In this document: piece after piece, positions 1 through 6,124 of the stretch
How positions within the stretch are numbered: the stretch's first letter is position 1
How the letters are laid out: the number at the start of each line of letters is the position of its first letter
NCBI GenBank assembly: GCA_937880065.1
Contig: CALFMA010000618.1
Coordinates: forward strand, 1-6,157
Direction: 5' to 3'
DNA: 6,157 nucleotides
From: an uncultured Ruminococcus sp.
GTDB taxonomy: Bacteria; Bacillota_A; Clostridia; Oscillospirales; Ruminococcaceae
Position numbers and translations under genes: made by a program
The notes under the pieces: generated by a model
Database searches by the model: none
The model's input: the letters and a program-made list of their open reading frames with translations, nothing else
Told to the model about the DNA's origin: nothing

Positions 1-150
1 CTGATCTTTCATAGGTATCATTTTTCAGAAGAACGACATCCGTTTCATTGATATGGTTAAGCCCCGCTTCAAGTGTATAAGTCTTTCCGTCTGAAAGAAC
101 AATAACCGGGGTAATACCGGTAATCTGCAGCAGCTCCAGACGGTTTTCGG
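1..150 (-). CDS. Fragment of an unrecognised protein, open at both ends
   Basis: On the minus strand one frame is open from about 150 to the left edge and reads as plausible protein, with a core around LELLQITGITPVIVLSD followed by GKTYTLEAGLNHINETD. The mix of charged and hydrophobic residues, and the absence of stops while other frames here contain some, suggest real coding sequence. There is no ATG in this frame before a TAG upstream near 250, so the fragment has no start of its own. Beyond 150 the frame continues only as the antisense of the dihydroorotase. I do not recognise the family. A GLN-x-I-x-x-x-D pattern in a small beta-rich context is loosely reminiscent of short phage or conjugative-element proteins, but this is a weak impression. 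The likeliest reading is a truncated piece of a gene continuing to the left, cut at the same junction that removes the start of pyrC. Confidence 0.4.
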
Positions 151-158
151 AGTATGAA
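148..158. other. Probable rearrangement or assembly junction
   Basis: Right of about 156 the plus strand encodes conserved dihydroorotase sequence beginning ETGCAAALAGG. Left of it the same frame reads residues unlike the family and reaches a TAA at 78-80 with no ATG, GTG or TTG available. The minus-strand frame to the left likewise has no start. Two reading frames losing their 5' ends at the same place is what a breakpoint produces. No inverted repeat, target duplication or integrase gene is visible at the join, so I cannot tell a genuine inversion or insertion from a chimeric contig. Confidence 0.55.
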
Positions 159-1205
159 ACAGGCTGTGCGGCGGCACTTGCAGGAGGTGTAACAGGAGTT
201 CTTGCAATGCCCAATACAAAGCCTATCTGCGATAATCCCGAAACTATCCGCTATGTCATTGAAAAATCAGCGTCAACGGGAGTTGATGTTTACCCTGTAG
301 GCTGTATCACAGGGGGAATGAGCGGAAATGGTTTTTGCGATTACGAAGCATTGAAAAATGCAGGCTGTATCTGCATTTCCGACGACGGCAGACCTGTTGA
401 AAATGCTGAAATGATGCGTAAGGCATTGGAACTTTCAAAGGAAAACGGACTTCTCGTAGCTTCCCATTGCGAGGATTTAAGCATTATTGACGGCGGAATT
501 ATGAATAAGGGCGAAGTTTCCGAAAAGCTTGGAGTCAAGGGAATGGACAGAGCCTCAGAGGATTATATAACTGCCCGTGAAATGATTCTTGCACAGTCCG
601 TTGATGCGAGAATTCACATTTGTCACGTGTCAACAAAGGGCAGTACGGAAATGATTCGCTTTGCAAAATCACAGGGAGTCAAGGTAACCTGTGAAACTGC
701 TCCCCATTACTTTATGTTTACGGATAAGCTTCTGGAAAAGCGTGATGCCGATTACAGAATGAATCCGCCCCTGCGTACAGATGAGGATGTAAAGGCAATA
801 ATCGAGGGAATTAAGGACGGCACAATTGATTGTATCATCACCGACCATGCACCTCACGCTCCCGAAGAAAAGGCAGATTTTGAGAAAGCTTCCAACGGCG
901 TACTTGGACTTGAAACATCTCTTGCCGCAACTCTTACAGCTTTGTATCACACAGGTGAAATCACGCTGAATAAGCTGGTGGAACTTATGTGTGTAAATCC
1001 GAGAAAAATTCTTGGTCTTGATGTACCCGAAATTGAAAAGGGCAGCACAGCCGACCTTGTAATTGCGGATATTAACGAGAAATGGACAGTTGACGTGAAC
1101 AAACTTCACTCCATTTCAAAAAATTCCGTATTCAAGGGACAGACTCTCACAGGAAAGGCTCTTGTAACAATTTCCAAGGGCATTATCAAATACGATGCAA
1201 GATAA
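156..1205 (+). CDS. pyrC: Dihydroorotase, 5'-truncated
   Basis: Dihydroorotase interconverts N-carbamoyl-L-aspartate and L-dihydroorotate, the third step of de novo pyrimidine synthesis, in the cytosol. The family conserves MPNTKP, which here falls at 207 and is internal: the usual enzyme is about 420-430 residues and has 60-70 residues before it. Counting from that Met, visible active-site elements are SDDG (57-60, the bridging Asp of class I enzymes), ASHCED with His87, HICHVS with His140, the substrate-binding segment MNPPLR (185-190), and TDHAPH with catalytic Asp213. The N-terminal HxHxR pair that holds the two metals is missing, so this copy cannot be active as it stands. Homology starts at about 156, 17 codons upstream of the first ATG; no start codon exists in frame between the stop at 78-80 and 207. 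I give the homologous extent and treat it as 5'-partial or broken. The stop lies 41 bases before pyrF. Confidence 0.88.
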   Translation, partial: ETGCAAALAGGVTGVLAMPNTKPICDNPETIRYVIEKSASTGVDVYPVGCITGGMSGNGFCDYEALKNAGCICISDDGRPVENAEMMRKALELSKENGLLVASHCEDLSIIDGGIMNKGEVSEKLGVKGMDRASEDYITAREMILAQSVDARIHICHVSTKGSTEMIRFAKSQGVKVTCETAPHYFMFTDKLLEKRDADYRMNPPLRTDEDVKAIIEGIKDGTIDCIITDHAPHAPEEKADFEKASNGVLGLETSLAATLTALYHTGEITLNKLVELMCVNPRKILGLDVPEIEKGSTADLVIADINEKWTVDVNKLHSISKNSVFKGQTLTGKALVTISKGIIKYDAR

Positions 1206-1246
1206 AAAGGCATTTGCCATAAAATAAATTCACAGGAGGAATAAAA

Positions 1247-2173
1247 ATGTCATTTGACAGACTTATTGAGAAAATCATCGAAACAAAAAATCCTACAGTT
1301 GTAGGTCTTGATCCAAAGCTGGATTATGTTCCCGAGTTTATCCGCAGACGCTATTTCGAGGAGGATGGACTTACTCTCAAAGCTGCTGCAAAGGCTATTT
1401 ATCACTTCAATCAGGCAATTATTGACGAAATCTGTGATGTAGTTCCTGCTATCAAGCCACAGGCTGCATATTACGAAATGTACGGTCACTACGGTGTCAG
1501 AGCATTGGAAAAGACAATCCGCTATGCAAAACTCAAGGGTATGTTCGTTATTACTGACGGTAAGCGTAATGACATCGGTGCTACAATGGAAGCATACACA
1601 AATGCACATCTCGGAACTACAGCTGTAGGCGATAATATTTCCGAGGCTTTCGGTGCAGATGCTCTCACAGTTAACGGCTATCTCGGTACAGACGGAATTG
1701 CACCTCTCCTTAAAGTCTGCAAGGAAAAGGATAAAGGCATTTACGTTCTTGTTAAGACATCAAATCCGTCAAGCGGCGAATTACAGGATTTAAAGCTTGA
1801 AGACGGCACACCGATTTACGCTAAAATGGGCGACCTCTGTGAAATGTGGGGAGCTGATACAATCGGCAAATATGGCTATTCAGCAGTAGGTGCAGTTGTA
1901 GGTGCAACATATCCCGAAATGCTCACAGAACTTAGAAAAAGACTTCCACACACAATGTTCCTCGTTCCCGGTTACGGTGCACAGGGCGGCGGTGCTGAAG
2001 GCTTAAAGGGCGGATTTGACGAAAACGGACTTGGTGCAATTGTTAATTCCAGCCGTGCTGTAATGTGTGCATATCAGAAAGAGGGCTGTGATGAGCGTGA
2101 ATTTGCTAAGGCTGCACGCCGTGAGGTTCTCCGTATGAGAGAGGATATCACACAGTATATCAATCTTAAATAA
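1247..2173 (+). CDS. pyrF: Orotidine-5'-phosphate decarboxylase, long (type 2) form
   Basis: This enzyme decarboxylates OMP to UMP, the last step of de novo pyrimidine synthesis, using a TIM barrel and no cofactor. The 308-residue length and the DGKRNDIG active-site form (residues 104-111) place it in the longer type 2 group rather than the ~240-residue type typified by Bacillus subtilis PyrF. Visible catalytic positions are Asp22 in VGLDPK, Lys70 in PAIKPQ, and the Asp104-Lys106-Asp109 set. The phosphate-binding region is FLVPGYGAQGG (238-248), with Arg270 in NSSR. The ATG is well fixed: AGGAGGA lies at 1234-1240 with a 6-base spacer. It directly follows pyrC on the same strand without a terminator between them, so co-transcription is likely. 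The gene looks intact and full length. No frameshift or missing motif was seen. Confidence 0.96.
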   Translation: MSFDRLIEKIIETKNPTVVGLDPKLDYVPEFIRRRYFEEDGLTLKAAAKAIYHFNQAIIDEICDVVPAIKPQAAYYEMYGHYGVRALEKTIRYAKLKGMFVITDGKRNDIGATMEAYTNAHLGTTAVGDNISEAFGADALTVNGYLGTDGIAPLLKVCKEKDKGIYVLVKTSNPSSGELQDLKLEDGTPIYAKMGDLCEMWGADTIGKYGYSAVGAVVGATYPEMLTELRKRLPHTMFLVPGYGAQGGGAEGLKGGFDENGLGAIVNSSRAVMCAYQKEGCDEREFAKAARREVLRMREDITQYINLK

Positions 2174-2195
2174 ATCCCTGTAAATCGGGTATAAT
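2166..2195 (+). promoter_or_regulatory. Possible weak promoter before the Mrp-type ATPase
   Basis: A perfect TATAAT sits at 2190-2195 in the 50-base gap after pyrF. The best -35 candidate is TTAAAT at 2166-2171, only three of six matches to TTGACA, with an 18-base spacer and no TG extension. The gap is AT-rich, so the -10 match could be chance. It may give partial independence from the pyr transcript. Confidence 0.25.
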
Positions 2196-2223
2196 ATAAT
2201 TATAAATCAAAGGAGTAAATATA

Positions 2224-3048
2224 ATGAGTGAATGTACACACGATTGTTCTTCCTGCGGCAGCGATTGTGCAAGCAGAAAAGAACCACAGAGCTTAATCGA
2301 AAAGCCTAATCAGCTTAGTAAAATCAATAAGGTAATCGGAATTGTCAGCGGTAAGGGCGGCGTAGGTAAAACAATGGTTTCATCAATGCTTGCTGTTGGT
2401 ATGCAGAGATTGGGCAAGAATGTAGGTCTGCTTGACGCTGATATTACAGGCCCTTCAATTCCAAAGGCATTTGGTATCCACGGCAAGGCTGATGCCTGCG
2501 AATTCGGCATTATCCCTACAAAGAGCAAAATGGGAATTGATGGAATGTCAATCAATCTTCTCCTTGAAAACGAGTCTGACCCCGTTGTATGGAGAGGCCC
2601 TGTTATTGCAGGCGTTGTAAAGCAGTTCTGGACAGATGTAATCTGGAAAGATGTTGACTATCTTTTCGTTGATATGCCTCCCGGAACAGGCGATGTTCCC
2701 CTTACAGTATTCCAGTCAATTCCTGTTGACGGAATTGTAATTGTAACATCTCCTCAGGAGCTTGTTTCAATGATAGTTGAAAAGGCAGTAAAAATGGCTA
2801 AGCTTATGAATATTCCGATTATCGGTATTGTTGAGAATATGAGCTATTTTGAGTGTCCCGACTGCGGCAAGAAGCATAAGATTTATGGCGACAGCCACAT
2901 TGAGGATATTGCCAAGGAATACGGAATTCCTGTAATTGCACAGATTCCTATTGCACCTGAGCTTGCAAAGCATTGCGACCAGGGAACAATTGAACTTTAC
3001 GAGGGTGACTGGATTGACCCTGCTGTAAATCAGATTGCGAATATGTAA
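2224..3048 (+). CDS. mrp: Mrp/NBP35 (ApbC)-family Fe-S cluster carrier ATPase
   Basis: Members of this P-loop family bind a labile 4Fe-4S cluster between subunits and pass it to apo-proteins in the cytosol. The 274-residue product shows the deviant Walker A motif GKGGVGKT at 43-50 with the signature Lys44, a GLLDADITGPS switch region (68-78), a Walker B-like FVDMPPGTGD (148-157), and the C-terminal CPDC pair (Cys211 and Cys214) that bridges the cluster in the dimer. An extra N-terminal motif, C-x3-C-x2-C-x3-C (Cys4, 8, 11, 15), recalls the second cluster site of eukaryotic Nbp35 but has tighter spacing. There is no MIP18/DUF59 domain, which many bacterial Mrp proteins have at the N-terminus. 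AAGGAG at 2210-2215 lies 8 bases before the ATG. The gene follows pyrF by 50 bases and ends at a strong hairpin. Its client protein is not evident from the window. Confidence 0.93.
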   Translation: MSECTHDCSSCGSDCASRKEPQSLIEKPNQLSKINKVIGIVSGKGGVGKTMVSSMLAVGMQRLGKNVGLLDADITGPSIPKAFGIHGKADACEFGIIPTKSKMGIDGMSINLLLENESDPVVWRGPVIAGVVKQFWTDVIWKDVDYLFVDMPPGTGDVPLTVFQSIPVDGIVIVTSPQELVSMIVEKAVKMAKLMNIPIIGIVENMSYFECPDCGKKHKIYGDSHIEDIAKEYGIPVIAQIPIAPELAKHCDQGTIELYEGDWIDPAVNQIANM

Positions 3049-3053
3049 TAAAA

Positions 3054-3091
3054 ATCGGCTTATGATGAAATGTCATAAGCCGATAATTTTT
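3054..3091. terminator. Bidirectional rho-independent terminator
   Basis: A perfect 12-bp stem (ATCGGCTTATGA at 3054-3065 with its complement at 3073-3084) closes a 7-base loop. It is followed by AATTTTT on the plus strand and preceded by an A-run that becomes TTTTAT on the minus strand. It sits 6 bases after the mrp stop and 6 bases beyond the stop of the converging methyltransferase gene, so it can end transcription from both sides. Confidence 0.9.
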
Positions 3092-3575
3092 ATTTCGGGA
3101 AAAATGGAATACATCTGTTAACCTTTTGGCAGTAGTCAATATATTCCTGACCGTAAAGCTCTGTCAGCCATTTTTCCTCTGTGCGTTTCAGCACAATTGT
3201 CATTTCAATCCAGAAAAGGACAGGGATAATCAGCAGGTAAAGATTGTGGCATACAAGAGCAAGCCCGAATTCCACAAGGAGAAAAGTTGAGTAGCGTGGA
3301 TTTCTCACAAAGCGGAATGAACCGTTGGTTTTAAGGCGATTTTCCTTGATATTGCTTTTCAGCTTATCACCTTTATCTGCTCCGAGGCACAGAATAATTC
3401 CAAGGAAAATAATGATATAACCCACTATGGAAAGTATTGAATTTACTATTTCTCCGAAATCAGTTGAGGAAATTTTTCCTTTTATACTCATCGTAAAAAG
3501 TATTCCCATTACAACTGCAAGAGGAACGCATAAAACAGGGCCGATTCCATACACGGGCAAGTGTTTAGCTTTCAT
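3090..3575 (-). CDS. Integral membrane methyltransferase, ICMT/PEMT superfamily
   Basis: The 161-residue protein has hydrophobic segments at about 8-30 and 45-65 and a long one at 96-128 that could be two closely packed helices. The C-terminal half carries the superfamily hallmarks: LKTNGSFRFVRNPRY (81-95; RHPRY is the common form), paired acidic residues at Glu133-Glu134, then a YGQEYIDY segment (141-148) and RCIPFFP. In characterised relatives this region binds S-adenosylmethionine; the substrates range from isoprenylcysteine to phospholipids, and most bacterial members have none assigned. The start overlaps the end of the upstream metal ATPase gene by 11 bases, and GGAG at 3584-3587 lies 8 bases before the ATG, so translation is probably coupled. 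CzcN of the Cupriavidus czc cluster is, to my recollection, also an ICMT-like protein next to metal efflux genes, which makes a metal-linked role plausible but unproven. The gene is intact. Confidence 0.85.
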   Translation of the reverse strand: MKAKHLPVYGIGPVLCVPLAVVMGILFTMSIKGKISSTDFGEIVNSILSIVGYIIIFLGIILCLGADKGDKLKSNIKENRLKTNGSFRFVRNPRYSTFLLVEFGLALVCHNLYLLIIPVLFWIEMTIVLKRTEEKWLTELYGQEYIDYCQKVNRCIPFFPK

Positions 3576-5763
3576 TTGAATTTCTCCTTTTGTTGGATTT
3601 CAGAATACGGATTGAATTGAGAATAAGGAGCATTGCAACTCCCGAATCCGCAAATACCGCAAGCCACATATCGGCATGGTCGAACAGACCGAGAATAAGC
3701 ACAAGTGCTTTAATTCCAAGGGCAAAAATTATATTCTGATATGCAATACGCTGTGTTGTATCTGCAATTTTTTTCGCCGCCACAACAGCCATAGGCTCGC
3801 TGTTCATAAATACCGCATCAGCCGCTTCGAGAGCAATATCAGAGCCGCTTTGCATTGCACCGCCCACGTCTGCACCTGCAAGAACCGGAGCGTCATTTAT
3901 GCCGTCACCGACGAACATTACACAGCCGAATTCCTCACGGACTTTGTTCAGTTCCGCCAGTTTATCCTGTGGCATAAGTCCGCTTTTTATTTTGTCGATA
4001 CCGATGATATTTCCTACAGCATCGGCATTTTCAGCCTTATCGCCCGTGAGCATAACTGTGTGAATTCCCATTTTTTTCAGCTGAGAAATTGCATCTGCTG
4101 AGGTGTTTTTCACGGAATCCGAAACAACAATTCGTCCTATGATTTCATTGTCAACTGCAACAAATACAACATTTCCAAGTTTAATTTCGGGCATTTGGGG
4201 GATAGTGATATTTTTTTCACTCATCAGCTTTTCATTTCCGCAGAGAACATTTTTTTCACGGAGAACGGCATAAACACCTCTGCCCGCAAGTTCTCCCGAA
4301 GAATCTGGCTGGATGAGTTCAATACCATTATTTCGGCAATATGAGGTAATTGACTCCGCAACAGGGTGAGTTGAAGTTTGCTCACAGCTGCCGCAAATTT
4401 CAAGAAGTTCCCTTTCATTTGTGCTGTTGCAGGGGTAAATATCGGTTATTGTGAAACTTCCGTTTGTAAGAGTTCCTGTTTTATCGAAAATAACAGCCTT
4501 AATTTTTGACAAAGCTTCAATTGATGCACCGCCCTTGAAAAGTATTCCCTTTGAGGAAGCAGCACCAATTCCCGAAAAATAGGCAAGAGGAACGCTTAAA
4601 ACCAACGCACAGGGGCAGCTGATTACAAGGAATGTCAGGGCAGTATAAATCCAGTTGCTGATATTTCCTGTTATTACAGAGCCGAGAATAGCCGTGAGGA
4701 GAGCCGTAATTATTACAAATGGAGTGTAAATTTTGCAGAATCTTGTTATAAATCGGTCAATCTGCGGCTTTTGAGATGCGGCATCTTCAACAGCTTGTGC
4801 AATTCTTGAAATCATTGATTCAGCGGCAATTGCAGTAGCTTCCATTGTAAAAGTATCTGCAAGATTTATGCACCCCGACATAATTTTATCGCCCTTTTTA
4901 ATGACAAGGGGAACAGGCTCGCCGTTGATAGCTGAGGTATCGAGTTTTGAATTTCCCTCGCACATTATACCGTCGGCAGGAATTGATTCACCTGTTTTAA
5001 TCAGCAGAATATCGCCGATTTTTATATCTTCTGAGTCAATATTCACATATTCGCCATTTCTGAGAATAGTTGCTTTATCAACTTTTAGTGCCGCAACGTC
5101 TGTTATTGCTTTGCGGCTTTTTTCAACGGCATAATTTTCAAAAAGTTCGCCGATTTTGAAGAAAAGCACAATTCCCACAGCTTCGGAATACTCGCCGAGA
5201 ATAAATGCACCTACAGCGGCAATAGTCATAAGGAAGTTTTCGTCGAAAAAGTTGCCCTTTGAAATATTTTTCACCGTAGCTTTTAAGACATTGAAACCGA
5301 TGAGCAGATATGCCGCTAAATAAATTAGAAACGCAAGCTTGAAGTGTAAAATATGCTCAGCTGCAAGTGCAAGGGCAAAGAGCAGAATACCTGCAATAAA
5401 CAGCGTAATTCCGGGATTTTTCTTAATTTTTGTTTCTGTGTTGTTGTGTGAGTGTTCGTGGTGATGACCGCTGCATTCGCAGTCGTGACCGTGTTCATGA
5501 TGATGACCGTCACACTCACAATCGTGGTTATGCTCGTAGTGTTTATGACCGTGGGGAACGATTTTCACACCAGCCTCGATTTTGTCGGCAATACGGTTGA
5601 TTTCATCAAGGAGAGCCTCCGAAATATCGCCTTTTATCTTAATTTTACGCATGGGAAAGTTGAGTACGGCATCTTCAACGCCGTTAAGTTTTTTTATTGC
5701 ATCTTCGATTTTACTGCCGCAATGAGCACAGCCGAGATTTAATATATCAAAATTATTTTCCAT
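3565..5763 (-). CDS. cadA: Zn/Cd/Pb-type P1B ATPase (CadA/ZntA-like heavy-metal exporter)
   Basis: This membrane pump uses ATP to export divalent soft metals. With the start at 5763 it has 732 residues, typical for the family. In order: an HMA domain (1-70) with GCAHC (11-15); a His/Cys-rich linker (71-107); paired helices from about 118 to 165; further helices at about 175-210; actuator domain with TGES (257-260); the metal-site helix with CPC (383-385); phosphorylation motif DKTGT (Asp427); HP motif (His466-Pro467); GDGIND (619-624); and a final helix pair containing Lys685 and Asp706. CPC together with that Lys/Asp pair is the P1B-2 signature, distinguishing it from copper pumps. The longest frame begins at 5787, but that ATG lies inside the operator and lacks an RBS; the Met at 5763 has AGGAGG 5 bases upstream. 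The 3' end overlaps the methyltransferase gene. Expression is likely induced by metal through the operator just upstream. Zn versus Cd preference cannot be read from sequence. Confidence 0.95.
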   Translation of the reverse strand: MENNFDILNLGCAHCGSKIEDAIKKLNGVEDAVLNFPMRKIKIKGDISEALLDEINRIADKIEAGVKIVPHGHKHYEHNHDCECDGHHHEHGHDCECSGHHHEHSHNNTETKIKKNPGITLFIAGILLFALALAAEHILHFKLAFLIYLAAYLLIGFNVLKATVKNISKGNFFDENFLMTIAAVGAFILGEYSEAVGIVLFFKIGELFENYAVEKSRKAITDVAALKVDKATILRNGEYVNIDSEDIKIGDILLIKTGESIPADGIMCEGNSKLDTSAINGEPVPLVIKKGDKIMSGCINLADTFTMEATAIAAESMISRIAQAVEDAASQKPQIDRFITRFCKIYTPFVIITALLTAILGSVITGNISNWIYTALTFLVISCPCALVLSVPLAYFSGIGAASSKGILFKGGASIEALSKIKAVIFDKTGTLTNGSFTITDIYPCNSTNERELLEICGSCEQTSTHPVAESITSYCRNNGIELIQPDSSGELAGRGVYAVLREKNVLCGNEKLMSEKNITIPQMPEIKLGNVVFVAVDNEIIGRIVVSDSVKNTSADAISQLKKMGIHTVMLTGDKAENADAVGNIIGIDKIKSGLMPQDKLAELNKVREEFGCVMFVGDGINDAPVLAGADVGGAMQSGSDIALEAADAVFMNSEPMAVVAAKKIADTTQRIAYQNIIFALGIKALVLILGLFDHADMWLAVFADSGVAMLLILNSIRILKSNKRRNSNES
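5452..5529 (-). repeat. Two-copy 39-bp tandem repeat coding the metal-binding linker
   Basis: Copies at 5452-5490 and 5491-5529 are directly adjacent and match at 29 of 39 positions. In the protein they give two 13-residue units at 79-91 and 92-104, each of the form x-H-D-C-E-C-x-G-H-H-H-E-H. Nine of the ten mismatches lie in wobble positions or in the two codons whose residues differ, which suggests an old duplication kept under selection for protein sequence. The phase of the unit is arbitrary within the His-rich stretch. Confidence 0.8.
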
Positions 5764-5768
5764 AAGTG

Positions 5769-5774
5769 CCTCCT
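5769..5774 (-). promoter_or_regulatory. Ribosome binding site that fixes the cadA start
   Basis: AGGAGG on the minus strand ends 5 bases before the ATG at 5763. The alternative in-frame ATG at 5787 has no such sequence and lies within the palindromic operator, so the shorter start is preferred. Confidence 0.9.
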
Positions 5775-5785
5775 GTTGAATTATC

Positions 5786-5805
5786 ATATGAACAACTGTT
5801 CATAT
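5786..5805. promoter_or_regulatory. ArsR/SmtB-type metal-sensor operator
   Basis: ATATGAACA and its exact complement TGTTCATAT flank a 2-base centre, a perfect 9-2-9 palindrome. ArsR/SmtB-family repressors recognise 12-2-12 sites with a TGAACA/TGTTCA core, and from memory the cyanobacterial smtA operator is closely similar. The site starts 4 bases downstream of the -10 box of the cadA promoter and should cover the transcription start, so bound repressor would block initiation until metal releases it. The metal-sensor identity is inferred from the motif and the downstream gene; no repressor gene lies in the window. Confidence 0.8.
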
Positions 5806-5809
5806 ATTG

Positions 5810-5838
5810 ATTATATCACACAATTTTCCATTTGTCAA
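5810..5838 (-). promoter_or_regulatory. Consensus sigma-A promoter of the cadA operon
   Basis: On the minus strand TTGACA (5833-5838) and TATAAT (5810-5815) are both perfect and are separated by 17 bases, with a TGA extension directly before the -10. Transcription should start near 5803, giving a leader of about 40 bases. An A/T tract at 5851-5866 lies at about -48 to -63 and could act as part of an UP element. So strong a promoter fits a gene held off by a repressor. Confidence 0.88.
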
Positions 5839-6068
5839 TAGGGGAAAGGCATTTTTTTAAAAAAGCTTTGTCAATTATTTTCTCCATTATAATTTCATTG
5901 GCAATTTATGAATATTATTTTAAATTTCCAGCAAGAATTAATTAGACAAAAATAGCTGTTTGTTACCATTGTATATTTTTTGCCGTTTATTTTTTGTGAT
6001 TTTAAGTGTTTTTTTGCTTATTTTCTGGAAAATCATTCATTTTGTCCACCTTTTATTCATTTTCTCCG
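5839..6068. other. AT-rich gene-free spacer between divergent promoters
   Basis: Apart from the direct repeat at its right end, I find no convincing gene in this stretch. GC is about 25% over 5881-6120. It contains a second copy of TTTGTCAAT (5831-5839 and 5867-5875) and A/T runs. Very short minus-strand frames with fair RBSs occur at 6002-6060, but none exceeds 12 residues. Its role is probably regulatory DNA for the two outward-facing promoters. Confidence 0.5.
6035..6067 (+). repeat. 13-base direct repeat, 20-base period, ahead of the rightward promoter
   Basis: ATTCATTTTGTCC at 6035-6047 and ATTCATTTTCTCC at 6055-6067 differ at one base. The second copy ends one base before the -35 box. 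Spacing of two helical turns on one DNA face is typical of tandem regulator sites. A looser third copy, ATTATTTTCTCC, lies at 5874-5885. In such AT-rich DNA chance similarity cannot be excluded. Confidence 0.45.
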
Positions 6069-6097
6069 TTGACAATATCTTTTACATTTGTTACAAT
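6069..6097 (+). promoter_or_regulatory. Rightward sigma-A promoter of a gene beyond the window
   Basis: TTGACA (6069-6074) and TACAAT (6092-6097) are separated by 17 bases, and TGT immediately precedes the -10 as an extended element. Only one of twelve hexamer bases departs from consensus. Transcription should begin near 6104 and leaves at least 50 bases of leader with no ATG before the window ends. It is divergent from the cadA promoter, about 230 bases away. Confidence 0.7.
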
Positions 6098-6124
6098 TAA
6101 GTAAAATAAAGGCATCTCTAAATA

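Noticed and set aside
207..209. ATG at 207 as the genuine start of dihydroorotase
   Set aside because: It encodes the Met of the conserved internal MPNTKP motif. Homology extends at least 17 codons further upstream, and the metal-binding N-terminus is required for activity.
669..1109. Minus-strand open frame of 146 codons within pyrC
   Set aside because: It is antisense to conserved dihydroorotase motifs and has no RBS or recognisable domain.
1206..1246. GGCATTTGCC inverted repeat between pyrC and pyrF as a terminator or regulatory site
   Set aside because: The arms are only 4 bases around a 2-base centre, with no T-run; it is too weak to support a call.
5452..5742. Plus-strand open frame of 96 codons opposite the pump's N-terminal region
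   Set aside because: It is a shadow: its Val/Met/Thr-rich product is the antisense of the His-rich linker, and the minus-strand frame carries all the family motifs.
5764..5787. Start of the metal ATPase at the upstream ATG (5787), adding eight residues
   Set aside because: That ATG lies within the palindromic operator and has no RBS; the ATG at 5763 has AGGAGG at ideal spacing and yields a normal HMA-domain N-terminus.
5867..5875. Second TTGACA on the minus strand as a tandem promoter for the metal operon
   Set aside because: At 16-18 bases downstream there is no -10-like sequence, only a GC-containing GCCTTT stretch.
6002..6060. Two minus-strand micro-frames (7 and 12 codons) overlapping by ATGA, each with a GGAG or AGGTGG upstream
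   Set aside because: They are too short to judge, lie in very AT-rich DNA, have no good minus-strand promoter, and their RBS-like sequences are simply the complement of the direct repeats.
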